The translations under genes and the position numbers were made by a program. The notes beneath the pieces were generated by a model. It was not told where the DNA came from. It worked only from the letters and a program-made list of their open reading frames with translations, and did no database searches. Source: Sorex araneus (taxonomy: Eukaryota > Chordata > Mammalia > Eulipotyphla > Soricidae). Taken from it: DNA of 64,000 bases. Where the stretch lies: contig NC_073306.1 in NCBI RefSeq assembly GCF_027595985.1, positions 82,943,599-83,007,598 on the forward strand, written 5' to 3'. This document shows positions 35,280 through 46,115 of this stretch, piece by piece (positions within the stretch are counted from its first letter, which is position 1; each line of letters starts with the position of its first letter).

Positions 35280-35860
35280 TTAGTCCTGCTTGTGAGGAAA
35301 AACAGAAATTTCATCCCCAGTGCCATTGGTTTGTTTACTAACCAAAGGTCTGTGGTGTAGGTGCCTCTGGGTCTGGGTAGAAGCTTTATTTGTGAGGGTG
35401 GCAAGTGTTTAATTTGTGAGGGTGAGTAGAAGGGCCTAGAAGCCTAACACTTGTGCCTTTGGGTCAGGTTGTTTTGTTTGTGAGGCTCTAATGGAACCAA
35501 CTAGAAGGAACTGTGAGGAGGCCTACCAACCCCTTCCTCTCTCTCCCTGTTTGTGAGGGAAAAAAACAAGAATTTCATACCTCGTCCTATAGCTTGTGCC
35601 TCTATTTTGGGATGTTTTGTGCAGGGCTCATAAGGAAGTGCTGGACAGGACCCCAAGATCTCGCAAACTGCTTACAGGGCATTTCTTCCACATGTTGGTG
35701 AGGAAAAACCATGAATTCCATGCTCAGCCCTGTGGCCTGTGTCTCTGGGTTGGCCTGTTTAGTTGCAGGGCTGGGGAGGCACCTCACAGCCATGGCCTGT
35801 AGCTCTGCTTTGTGGACCAGGCAAGGGAGGATGCTTTTAGATTTATATTGGCATCTTAAT
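35280..35860 (+). repeat. Degenerate tandem repeat region
   Basis: The phrase TGTGAGGRAAAAACA...AATTTCATNCC recurs near 35288, 35552 and 35695, and shorter TTTGTGAGGGT versions near 35389, 35414 and 35476. The last two full units are about 143 bp apart. Confidence 0.5.
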
Positions 35861-36013
35861 TCTGTGTCTTTACATGGTGTAAGTGGTATAATGACTCTTC
35901 TAAAGGCACTAATTCTAGTCAAGTCACTTCATCCCTCATGTCCTATTCAACTTGCAAACACCTCAACTCCTTGTACCATCACCATAACCTTTAGTATAAA
36001 AATTTAAAAATAC

Positions 36014-36185
36014 TGGGGCTGGAGCAATAGTACAGTGGTTAAGATGCTTGCCTTGCATGTAGCTGACGTGGATTGAATGCTATCATGGATTGAATGCCCC
36101 ATTTGGTCCTCTGAGCCCAACAGGTGTGAACCTTTAGTGCAGAGCCAGGATAAGCCCTGAGCACTGAATGTGGCCCAAAAACACA
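36014..36185 (+). repeat. Type A SINE
   Basis: Forward copy (GGGGCTGGAGCAATAGTACAG to GTGGCCCAAAAACAC). Confidence 0.8.
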
Positions 36186-36220
36186 CAAAAATATTTTTTT
36201 AATTTTAAAAACATAAATTT

Positions 36221-36402
36221 GGGGACACTAGAGATATAGTACAGGGATTAAGGGGCCTGTCTTGCAATTTAGCTGACCCTGGCCTAAACTGAGGCATCCC
36301 ATATGATCCTCCAAGCAACTTTAGAAGTGATCCCTGAGCACAGAGCCAGGATTAAGCCCTAAGCACCTCAGAGTATGGCTTAAAAGCAACCAAAAAAGAA
36401 AG
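36221..36402 (+). repeat. Type A SINE, older
   Basis: Forward diverged copy (GGGGACACTAGAGATATAGT to GGCTTAAAAGCAACC). Confidence 0.65.
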
Positions 36403-37289
36403 TTGGAGGACACTGACTTTTATATAGTTAGAACATAGTCCAGATGGAGATTCTTTGCACCAGAGGAGAGTGAGAACATGACATGCCCATCTTGATATCG
36501 GGTACACTTGCTGGCTCACCTTGCTGCCTTTCTGATTGTTATTTCAAATTCCCTTCTCTCCAGGAAGTTTTCTCTGAGTAACCCAAGGTCAATCTTGGGC
36601 TCCATACCCAAGATTTCCTCATTGACTGTTGGTCTGAGGTGAGGCCCAAAGCTATTTGCAACTTCCAAGATGAGGTTCCCGGCCAGAAGACTGTGGATTA
36701 GGAACCATTGATTCAGAATCTAGCAGGTCCTTCACCCAAATCCTAGGCTCAGGATTGGAAGTCCACCAGAGATGATGCCAGATCATATTCTCAAACAAAG
36801 ACTCTAACAGAGCTAAGGTTCTGGCTCAGTTTCAAAAGAACTGCCTTCCAAGAATGAGTCGAGATCCCCAGTATCACCAATAGGGGCCAAGTGTAGTCCC
36901 ATCAACTCTGTTCTTTGGGACCATCAGCATCACAAGAAACTGTGAGAGATTTGGAGCACTGTGGCCAGATGTGTGCGAGGACTGCAACCCCAGAGTATGT
37001 GTGCAAGGTTAGCATACTACTCACTGTACTATTGTTGAGACCCAGAAAATTATTTTTGAAGATTGCTATTAGTTCAGTCTCTTTTTGTATATTCAAGGGC
37101 CCAGAGTGTGGAGAGATTACTTCTCTGTTCTTACTTCCTCACAGTGGGGAGGCCTGCTGTTGCTCTAAGTCTCTGTTCTCTTAGCTAAGAGCAGAACACC
37201 TGCTGAGCCGGCATCACCCCAGCTCATGTCTGCATAAGTGGGTGTGGTCATTTTCATATACTATCTTCTTTAGTGATTGTCTTTTTTTA
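36403..37289. other. Anonymous sequence
   Basis: No gene is recognised. A short SINE head trace may occur at 36940-37040. Confidence 0.35.
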
Positions 37290-38790
37290 AATTTTTACTT
37301 TATTTTTGTAAAGTTGTTCACGATAATTGATTACATTTAATATTTGAACACCAATCCCAACACCATTGCACCTTCCCACCACCATATTTCAAGTGTTTCC
37401 ATCCCAAACCCCAAACCCTGTCTCCAAAGCAGAATGAAAGTAATTTATTTTGTATTGCTTGTTATGAATAATCGGCTAAAAATTATCCAAAAATGTTTTC
37501 TTTGAGGAAAGTGTGTAAGATTGTGTAAGATTGTTGTATTTCACCCAAGAGCCATTTTAATAGTTACTGTTGGAATATAGTTATGAACATTCTAGGTTCA
37601 ATATTGGTATGTTCATTCTCCTCTGCCACAAAGAGTTTTGGTTTATCTGGTAATACCCATCACAGTGCTCATGAAGGACCTCCATTCCTCTGTGTTTATT
37701 GGAATGTAGCTCTAAACATTTTAAGTCAATGTTGGTATGTCCTGTTCCACTTGCCACAGGAAGCTTAGGTTTATCACAGTGCTCCTGAGGCACTTCCATT
37801 CCACTGCATTTATCTGTAAACGTCTCTCTATGCTCTCTTCCCTAACCAGTCTATCACCTTTTCCCCCTAATTAGACTCTGTTAACTTGTAAGGTTAGATT
37901 CCAAAAAGGAAAAAAAAAAATCCTCAGAAACCTATGATTTTATATGTATGAGTGAAATATTGCCTTTCTCCTCTACTTATGTCTTTTGAATAGTTTACTT
38001 TAAAGCAATGTCCTTTTCGTATAGACACAAGAAGACAATAAATATTATGCTTTATAACTTGGGATTTGTCTCTTGCCTGCATGCCTGGCTGTCTTCCCTG
38101 GGGCCCCTCGGAGGGGATGGGCTCCAGCTTCCCTCCCCACCCCAAGCAGAGCTCCCGGCAGCCAAAGACCACCGGAACCTAGCTACAGCCATGCTCAAGG
38201 CCCCTCTCCACACGTTCGGACAGGCCTCATGCATGAAGGTACCGGCAGAGGAACCCAGGTGTGTGTAATCCCATCATTGGCCAACATCCAGAGAGAGAGA
38301 CTTAAAAGCAAGCTCACAGAAGATATCTTGTAGCCTACCCTCTGGGAGAAACTGGCAAGCTTCTGAGAGTTTCCTGCCCACATGGGACAGCCTTGCAAGC
38401 TTCCCATGGTGTATTCATATGCTAAATCCAGTAACAAGCTGGATCTCATTCCCCTGACCCTGAAAGAGCCCCCAGTGCGACATCGTTGGGAGGGCTGAGT
38501 CGAGATAGACTTCTAAGATCTCAGGGAAAGGACGAAATGAGAGGTTACTGAGCCCGCCCAAGAAATCGGTGATTAACGGGATTTCATGATTTGTGATTCA
38601 TGAACTTGGGATTTAATTGGCTTTGAATATTATTCACTCCTGGGCATCTGCTTTCTCGACTTAAGCCTCAGTTCCCTTTAGTTCCTCGCGCCCCAAAATC
38701 AGAGTCCTGACGAGGGACTGAAAGGACCCAGGGGAAGCTGGGAGCTACCCTGGCATCAATATGGGCCAGGCTAAAGCTCCACGATTCTTA
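37290..38790 (-). repeat. L1-3'-like retroposon interrupted by type C
   Basis: 37290-38056 and 38615-38790 belong together and match 2340-2900. Internally, a phrase AACATT(C/T)TA(G)GT..TTGGTATGT with CACAGTGCTC is duplicated near 37590-37680 and 37715-37790. The type C element sits between. Confidence 0.5.
38068..38602 (+). mobile_element. Type C retroposon, 5'-truncated
   Basis: Forward copy with AACTTGGGATTT duplications at 38056-38067 and 38603-38614. It contains CCATGCTCAAGGCCCCTCTC and the type B-like 3' third. Confidence 0.82.
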
Positions 38791-38967
38791 ACTATAAGTT
38801 AAGAGCTTAGTCATGGACAAATGCTGTCATGATCCAAAGGTAATGACGAGACTAGGACCCTTCTAAGGATAGGAAAGACTAATCTGGCCTGAGCACTGTA
38901 GTCTGATTGAGATGACCCCAGGAGAGCAATTCTATAAATTTAATGTATCTCTCACTGTGTCCATACA

Positions 38968-39204
38968 ACTGTCACTGTCACTGTCATTCTGTTTTTCATC
39001 GATTTGCTCAAGTGGGCACCAGTAATGTCTTCATTGTGAGACTTGTTACTGTTTTTGGCTTATACGGGTAGCTTGCCAGGCCCTGCCGTGCGGGTAAGAT
39101 ACTCTCAGTAGCTTGCTAGGCTCTCTGAGAGGGGCAGAGGAATCGAACCCGAGTCAACTGCATGCAAGGCGAATGCCCTACCCACTGTGCTATCACTCCA
39201 GCCC
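38968..39204 (-). repeat. Type B SINE
   Basis: Reverse copy from CTGTCACTGTCACTGTCATT to TATCACTCCAGCCC, with CCATACAA on both sides. Confidence 0.88.
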
Positions 39205-40596
39205 ATACAAAATGACTAATATTATGAATAAATGCTTGTTGAGCTAAGGAGAGGAGAAACACATTCATATTTGACTTTAGGCCAGTCATCTTACTGGATA
39301 AGAATCTGGAATCTGTCCTGCAAGTAGCTTTCCCTGAGAGAAAGACCTTATATTTGCTGATTGTATGATGATACCTATGTGTAAGCCCCAACTCCTCGGG
39401 CCGGGGGATTTATCTAGACCGTAAGAAGGGGCTAGAGTAGAGAAGCAGAGGGAGGAGGACAGGAGTGGATGGAGATGAGATTGGAATAAACGACAACTGA
39501 GACCAACTATCCTGGCCCTCGTTTCTTTCTTCACCTGCCCATTGCCATCTACCTCCCCAGGGTGGGGGAAACGGCATGAGATGACTGAATGCGGGCAGGG
39601 GAGAGAGAGAACGCTGCTGCCCCTTTTTGTGTTTACACAGTTATTGTATTTTAGAAGAAGGAGAACCTGTTTGGACAGTGTTGAGTGTAACTTTATGGCT
39701 ATTTTTATTCTTTGTGTTGTTGCATTTCAGAGGCCATGTTTTGTTTTGTTTTGTTTTGTTTTCGCATTTCAGAGGTCAGTGTCTGGGTGTGGGAGGCAGG
39801 TCAGGATTGAACTCAAAACTGTGCACCTGCAAAGCAGATCAGACACTATCAGTAAGCTCCCGATTGTCGTTTATGATTGGCCATTTGAAATGAGAGAAAT
39901 ATTCTTATCTAGAGTAGCCTTCCAATCATATGCACATTAAAATGAGACTTTCCCTCTTAACATAACTTCAAGTTAAAGATTGAAACACCTTTGTGCCCTA
40001 CAACTTAACTTCCTTTGAAACAAAAAAATGTACTTTTTTATAAATTGAAATTCACAACAGGAACAATTTCCTCTAACTGCCAAGCTGTCATTCTGGACAA
40101 ACTTTTTATAAATGAGATTTGGGGTGTTTTCCCAAAATGTTTATAAAAATTGGAGTCAACATCTTACTACCAGTTATATTCATATGAAAATCCAAATTCC
40201 ACTTTACTTAGAAAATGCAGATTAAAGCCATGCAGGGTCATACTTTATAAGTAAACATTAACATCTGGATCTGCTTCCTTCAGCAGGACAAATACTTTGT
40301 AGATCACCGCAGACTCCACCGAACAGCAACCACATGCCTTTACATGTGCTGGCTCTTAGCTGTTTGTCCCTGAGAGGTAGCTGAGTTTGTACTTCCCTCT
40401 TTGCAGAGCCAATGGATTTATAAACTTATTTAAAGAAAGAGAACTCAACTCTTCGTGGATCAAACACTAAAAGAGTGTGGGAACAGTTGCCTTGATCTGC
40501 TTCTTAGAGGTACCTCTTATTTCACCTTCATTCCTGAGCACTGAAGTTTGGAACTTGACATTTTGTGTTCTGGAAAGACAGGCTTGACAAGGAAAG
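39205..40596. other. Sequence 3' of CD1D
   Basis: The CD1D 3' UTR must lie in the upper part. (TTTTG)n occurs at about 39738-39762. No other gene is seen. Confidence 0.4.
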
Positions 40597-40618
40597 TCAA
40601 GGAATATCTTGATAGGAA
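40597..40618 (-). CDS. CD1D: CD1D exon 6 (cytoplasmic tail and stop)
   Basis: This 22-nt terminal coding exon is too short for ORF calling. After the acceptor TTCTCTTACAG it completes an Arg codon, then encodes SYQDIP and TGA. YQDI is a YXXphi endosomal sorting motif as in other CD1d tails. A poly(A) signal was not identified with certainty below it. Confidence 0.85.
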
Positions 40619-43600
40619 CTGTAAGAGAATAGAAAGAGAGAGACCACTAAGACAAGGAGGACAGAGGCTCAAAGGGAAAGGAAATAGGGAGGGGGCTTGA
40701 GTGTAGGAGCAATGGAAAAGGGAGACTTACCGGGTCTTCTTAAACCTGATGGCTAAGCCGCCACCAATCAGGAGCAGCAACAGTATTACCAGCAGGATCA
40801 AACCCACAGAGACATGCTTCACCTCTGTTTTGAGGAACAAAGGGTATTTCTCAGCAAAGGATCATTCCTGAGTCCACATCCCCTAGACCTTCATAGAAGG
40901 TCCCAGGTACTTATTCTCCTTTCCATTTAAAGTGACACTTCTTGAAAGCTTGTAACTATCTCACGGTGATTCAATAAAATTTAAAAAAATAAAAATAAAT
41001 AAAGTGACACTTCTATTCCTCTGAAGTGGATGAGCCCCATCCCATTCTTTCCCAGGGCCCTGGCACCTATAATTCAGTACATAGACAAAGGGCAGTCATT
41101 TTGTCTGGAGCAGACCTGAATCTAACTCTAGTTCTTCCACTTCCTGATGCTCAGACTCAAAGTAGTTAATTGGACTTGCATTGGGCTCACTTTTCTTCTC
41201 TATAAAGTGAGAATAATAGTACCTGGTCCAAAAGAAAGTGTGGTGATTGGATGGCCAGTTGTAATCAATGTGTGTTTACCCCACTTTGGATACTTATAAT
41301 AAAACAGAGCTACTTTCTGAAAGTCCCCATTGCTCTCTCCTGTGGCACACGTTCTCCTGGGATTCTTAATCTGCCAGGAACTGTACATTTTTTAGTATTA
41401 TCTTTCTCGTTGGACTTTCACCTTTCCTGTCCTAGAATCCCCTGCTCCAAGCCCTTCTGACTAGGACCTCATCCCTGACCTGGTTGGGGGTGCCAACTCC
41501 CAGTCTTCCTCCCAGTTTTTCTCTCTAAGCTAAGGATTCTCCTTCCATGGCCAATCCTGGACCCAGTTCTCTCACCCCAGTAGAGAATGATGTCTTGGTC
41601 TCCAAGACTGCTGTGTTTAACTTGGCATGCCAGGCCTGCTGCTTCCCCAGACACGACATCCAGGGATACTCGGACAGACCATGTCCCATCTGCATTGGGC
41701 AGGATATCCCCTTGTTGAGTGCCGGGCTGCTTCTGCTCACCACGCATCCACATCACCTGCACAGGCTTAGGATAGAATCCTGAGACATGGCACACCAGCA
41801 GCAATCGACCAGGACCAGGGGTGGGGCCACAAGATAGCCAAGCCACAGGTTTCACTGTCCAACAGGGCAATGGGAGTAATGTTAGTTTAAGGAGCCTACA
41901 TTCCAGGCTCCCGACCTTATAGTAGGCTCCTGTACCTCACCTTTGAGCCTCTCATATGCTCCATTTATTTGTGTAAGCCTCATTAAAATGCTTTCCCCAA
42001 AACCCATTCCCTATACTGATCCAGACTCCTCCACCCACTCTGTCCTCCAGGCCTCCTGTTTCAGATGCACAACACCAAGCATACATCAGCTCTTATCTGC
42101 CTTCCCATCTTTCCACTCAAACAGGAATCTAATCAGACAACCAGTGTTTGTTGAATTTGATTCCTGAAACCCAGAGGGGCCTCAGTATGTGAGTCAGCAC
42201 CTCTGCAGTGTTGGTGAATGATACTGAGACCAAGGCTTCAGGAAGTGGGAGGTGTCAGTCATTCCTTCATGTGTGGGTCTGCACCCTGCTTCCTACTGAG
42301 CTTCCCTACCCCCACACACACTTCCTCTGCTGTGCCATGGAGTGCAAACCCTGGCAGAAGCCAGATGCACACTGACCTTGCTTCTCCAGCTCTGATTTTC
42401 CCATCTCCACCATGCTTCTGGTAAGCTCTGGACAGATGTCATTGAGGAGCCACTGCACTGTCTCACTGGTCCCCCGGTCTTGGTTGATCACTTCACAGAC
42501 CTTGTCCACCCATTGTGGGGCATCTGGGGTTGGCACCCAACGGGTCCCTTGGAAATTCACGACATCTCTTCCTTGAAGTGCTACATGGAAGAAGCTTTCT
42601 GGAGGACTGTTGGGCTTCACATTACATCCAGCATACATCTGTATATCAAAGGGATCTGAGGAGAGGAATGAATAGTGACTTAGACATGTTTAAAGGATTG
42701 AAAGAAATTAAAGAGAAATTGGTGTGAGTGTTCTGTCTGGGGACTCAAAGCAAGGCGAGACGGTGAACTGGAGAATGAGGAATCAGAGGCTAGAAACTCT
42801 GAGATGGAAGTGGGATTAGACGAGGGTAGAGGAAAGAGTATCTCGCAGCTAGGGCCAATCTCCAGGTATAGCTTCTGCTCCACTCCCTCCTGGAACAAGT
42901 TACCTACACTAGGTTGGGGACTGGGGAGGTCTCAGGGGAGGATTTGAGGGGTTGGGGGGACAGGACAGAGCAAGCAGTAACCCATCCCTCAGCTCACAGT
43001 CTATTTGCAGCATTTTGACGAATTCCTGGATGTCCCTGGTGAAGCTGCTCCGATAAACTAGAAATAGATGTTGGTTCTTCTGCCACTGCTCCTGTGTGAA
43101 TGTGCCCTGGGACCAAGGCTTCAGGAAGCGGATAGAGTCCGAGTCATTCCTCCAAGTGTGGGTCAGCAGTTCTCCCAGCCACATGGATGCATCTGTGCAG
43201 GTCCCACTGCTGTTGGCGAAGGACGATATCTGGAGATAGCGTAAGGGCACAGTCCCTTGAGAGGCTGGGAGACAGTGAAGATCTGCAGAGCGGGTCGGGG
43301 GGGGGGGGGGAACGGCGGGAAGGGGTTGGGGAAAGAGGGATAAAATGTAAAGAGAAGCAAGAGAAGGAAGGGGAGAGGAAAAGAGAAAACAAACAAACAA
43401 AAAACAGATTGGGCAAAGGCAAGGGGAGTGTGTCCACTAGCTAACAGCAGCTCTCCCCATCCCTGCACCTGGAGCCCAAACCTAAGCTGGAGTCAGAGGC
43501 AGGAAGAGTTCCGGCAGGATCCTGCAGGTGGGTCCATGGCTTCCGAGAGAATCTCTCTCCATCAGGATTCTCTCCTTGCTCCCCAGTGGGATGAGGAAGC

Positions 43601-43665
43601 TCACCTTCGGAATTCCCCCAGATCTGGTGAAGCTCACAGAGCAGGAGGAAGAGCAGCCACCTCAT
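40597..43665 (-). CDS. CD1D: CD1D, lipid-antigen-presenting MHC class I-like molecule (complete, 6 coding exons)
   Basis: Coding exons on the minus strand: 43605-43665, 42998-43264, 42377-42655, 41576-41854, 40731-40824, 40597-40618. They splice in frame with GT/AG sites into 333 residues (human about 335). Order: signal peptide 1-20, alpha1 about 21-109, alpha2 110-202, Ig-like alpha3 203-295, membrane segment about 300-320, short tail ending SYQDIP. Seen: alpha1 motif YRSSFTRD, alpha2 [14 protein letters not shown], paired alpha2 and alpha3 cysteines, alpha3 [12 protein letters not shown]1D pairs with beta2-microglobulin, binds lipids and displays them to NKT cells; the tail tyrosine motif YQDI fits endosomal recycling. 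It is CD1D rather than CD1A/B/C/E by close match throughout and by the tail. No stop or frameshift is present. It is divergent to the FCRL gene starting at 55030. The start chosen matches human leader length; an in-frame ATG 24 nt upstream exists. Confidence 0.95.
40731..40824 (-). CDS. CD1D: CD1D exon 5 (transmembrane segment)
   Basis: The 94-nt exon encodes a short connecting peptide, a leucine-rich membrane span ([20 protein letters not shown]) and the basic stop-transfer RFKKTR. The acceptor is AAACAG and the donor G|GTAAGT. The reading frame joins perfectly with exons 4 and 6. Confidence 0.9.
41576..41854 (-). CDS. CD1D: CD1D exon 4 (alpha3 Ig domain)
   Basis: The 279-nt exon encodes the C1-set alpha3 domain: VKPVAWLS at the start, [10 protein letters not shown] and LACQVKHSS cysteine regions, DIILYWG at the end. 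It is the best conserved part against human CD1D. The donor is G|GTGAGA. Confidence 0.95.
42377..42655 (-). CDS. CD1D: CD1D exon 3 (alpha2 domain)
   Basis: The 279-nt exon encodes alpha2, starting with DIQMYAGC and ending GKSELEKQ. The disulphide cysteines in AGC and DICPE are kept. At the helix the sequence is NQDRGT, where human has NQDKWT. An extra cysteine occurs in KVCEV. The donor is G|GTCAGT. Confidence 0.93.
42998..43264 (-). CDS. CD1D: CD1D exon 2 (alpha1 domain)
   Basis: The 267-nt exon encodes alpha1 with glycosylation sequons NSS (residue 38) and NDS (residue 60) and the helix VYRSSFTRD. The donor is T|GTGAGC. The acceptor is taken at CTCCCAG because it gives the same length as human CD1D. 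A second in-phase acceptor 18 nt upstream (exon start 43282) would add six residues. Confidence 0.9.
43605..43665 (-). CDS. CD1D: CD1D exon 1 (signal peptide)
   Basis: Sixty-one nucleotides encode a 20-residue hydrophobic leader beginning [12 protein letters not shown], followed by a GTGAGC donor in phase 1. Position -3 before the ATG is A, a favourable Kozak context. Confidence 0.93.
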
Positions 43666-43742
43666 GTTTCTGAGCGCGGGCTTCTGCACGGGCCTCCCTT
43701 GGTTCAGCCAGGTGCTAAAGCCTGAAGTCCCTCCGGGCTTAA

Positions 43743-43778
43743 CCCCGCCCCAAGACCCTGCCCTGAGGCCCCGCCCCC
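43743..43778 (-). promoter_or_regulatory. Two GC boxes in the CD1D 5' flank
   Basis: CCCCGCCCC at 43743-43751 and CCCCGCCCCC at 43769-43778 lie 78-113 bp upstream of the CD1D ATG. They match Sp1-type GC boxes within a locally GC-rich flank without an evident TATA box. Role in transcription is inferred. Confidence 0.5.
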
Positions 43779-44211
43779 AGTCCCCAGACCAGTGCAGGAA
43801 GGAGCTTTTGATCCTTGGCTGGCCGGTTTCCCAGCCCTGATAAGCTTAGGCAAGTCTAGCAGTCTTGTCTCCTGCTCCCTTTATCAGAAAATGGAAGATC
43901 ACCCGGGCAGTTAGCTCTTTTGAGAAGCCAAGAACCCTAGTTGGGTCCTTGAAGTTCATATATGAACAAGCCAGTGTTTGCCACAACTGACATGAAAACT
44001 TCCTGTTTCGTTGCGGAATTGAAACAGTATGTGGGAACCCTATAGCTGTAATTTAATTAATTGTTTAACTTAAAAAATATCTAGGCACCACGATTTACAA
44101 TTGTATCCATGTTAGATTTTCAAGCAATGTGCAACATCTATGTCATTGGTATCAACTAATATCCCCAGGTGCCCTTCCCCCACCCAGCCTGCCTCCTTAA
44201 CAGGCTTTTTT
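43779..44211. other. CD1D upstream flank
   Basis: No coding sequence. Ets-like GGAA cores (AGGAAGGAGC at about 43797, TTCCTGTTTC at about 44001) are present. Function is not shown. Confidence 0.35.
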
Positions 44212-44528
44212 TTTTTAAGTTATTTTATTTTATCTTTTAAGATTTTATTGAATCACCGTGAGATAGTTACAAGCTTTCATGTTTGGGTTACAATCGCAAA
44301 TGATCAAACACCCTCCCTCCACCAGTGCACAATCCCCACTACCAATATCCCCCGTGTACACCCCCTTTTCCACCCTCCCCCTGCCTCCATGGCAGACTAT
44401 AATTCCCATACTCTCTCTCTACTTTGGGACATTATGATTTGCAATACAGATAATGAGAAGTCATCATGTTTGGTCCATTATCTACTTTCGGCACATATCT
44501 CCCATCCCATTTTCTTAGTGATCCCTTC
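44212..44528 (-). mobile_element. L1-like 3' end copy
   Basis: Reverse: poly(T), ATTGAATCACCGTGAGATAG, then CCCTCCACCAGTGCACAATC and CTCTCTACTTTGGGACATTA. Confidence 0.7.
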
Positions 44529-44531
44529 TCT

Positions 44532-46115
44532 CTTTTTTTTTTTTTTAATTAGTGAGTCACAGTGAGGGTACAGTTACAGATTCACACATTTTGTGCTTGT
44601 TTTTCCCTCATGCAGTGTTCGGGAGCCCATCCCTCCACCAGTGTCCATTCTCCACCACCAATGTACCCAGTATCCCTCACACCCCCCAATCCCATCCCTC
44701 CCACCTCACCCTGCCTCTGTGGCAGGGCATTCCAATTTGTTCTCTTTCTTTCCTTTTGGGTGTTGTGGTCTGCGATGGGGGTATTGAGTGGCCTCATGTT
44801 AGGTCACTAGTCCACTTTCAGCACGCGTTTCCCTTTCCACGTGGGATTTCCAATCACATTTTACTTGGTGTTCCCTTCTTCATTTGGTATGACTTTCCCC
44901 CAGCGTGTGAGGCCAGCTTCCAAGCTATGGAGTCAACCTCCTGGTATTATATACTACTATTCCTGGGTATTAGTCTTCTACTCTGTTATCTTATATTCCA
45001 CAGATGAGTGCAATCTTTCTATGTCTGTCCTTCTCTTTCTGGCTCATTTCACTTAGCATGATACTTTCCATATCTATCCATTTATAAGCAAAGTTCATGA
45101 CTTCATCTTTTCTAACAGCTGCATAGTATTCCATTGTGTAGATGTATCAGAGTTTCTTTAACCAGTCATCTGTTCTTGGGCACTTTGGTTGTTTCCATAT
45201 TTTGGCTATTGTGAACAGTGCTGCAATGAACATATAGGTACAGATGTCATTTCTACTGTACTTGTTTTGCATCCATGGGATATATTCCCAGAAGTGGTGT
45301 TGCGGGGTCATATGGAAGCTCAATTTCTAGTTTTTGAAGGACTGTCTTATTGTTTTCCAGAAAGGCTGGACCAGTCGACATTCCCACCAACAGTGAAACA
45401 GTGAAAGAGCATCCCTTTTCCCCCACATCTACGCCAACACTGTTGTTTTTGTTCTTTTGAATGTGTGCCTGTCTCTGTGGTGTGAGATATCTCCTTGCTG
45501 TTTTTTTTTTTTTTGGTTTTTTTTTTTTTTTGCTTTTTGGGTCACACCTGGCGATACACAGGGGTCACTCCTGGCTCATGTACTCAGGAATCACCTCTGG
45601 CAGTGCTCAGGGGACCATATGGGATGCTGGGATTCGAACCCGGGTCAGCCACATGCAAGGGCAAACGGCTACCCGCTGTGCTATCACTCCAGCCCCTCTC
45701 CTTATTGTTTTGATTTGCATCTCCCTGATGATTAGTGATGTGGAGCATTTTTTCATGTGCCTTTTGGCCACTGGTATTTCTTTTTTGAGGAAACTTCTGT
45801 TCATTTCTTCTCCCCATTTTTTGATGGGGTTGGAGGTTTTTTTCTTGTACAATTCTACTAGTGTCTTGTATATTCTGGATATTAATCCGTTATCAGATGG
45901 GTACTGGGTAAATATTCTTTCCCATTCTGTGGGCTCTTTCTGTATTTTGGTCACTGTTTCTTTTGAGGTGCAGAAGCTTCTTAGTTTGATGTAGTTCCAT
46001 TTTTTTATGTTTGCTTCCACTCCATGTTTGTTTACTTCCAAGTAAACAGTTATGTTTACTTCCATGGTCAGTGCTGTTTCATCCTTAAAGATGCTTTTGG
46101 CTTTGATGTCATGGA
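44532..46115 (-). mobile_element. 5'-truncated L1 (ORF2 C-terminus and 3' end)
   Basis: Reverse L1 collinear with 19743-21070 of the young L1. ORF2 C-terminal frame lies at about 46110-45700 and continues beyond the SINE. A type A SINE interrupts it. Confidence 0.88.
45497..45694 (-). repeat. Type A SINE inside L1
   Basis: Reverse copy with long T tracts, GGGTCACACCTGGCGATAC and CTATCACTCCAGCCCC. It cuts the L1 ORF2 frame. Confidence 0.9.

Noticed and set aside
43264-43282. Alternative CD1D exon 2 acceptor at 43282
   Set aside because: In phase, but adds six residues not seen in human CD1D; the downstream acceptor gives matching length.
43666-43689. Upstream in-frame ATG for CD1D
   Set aside because: Would add eight polar residues before the hydrophobic leader; the second ATG fits family length.
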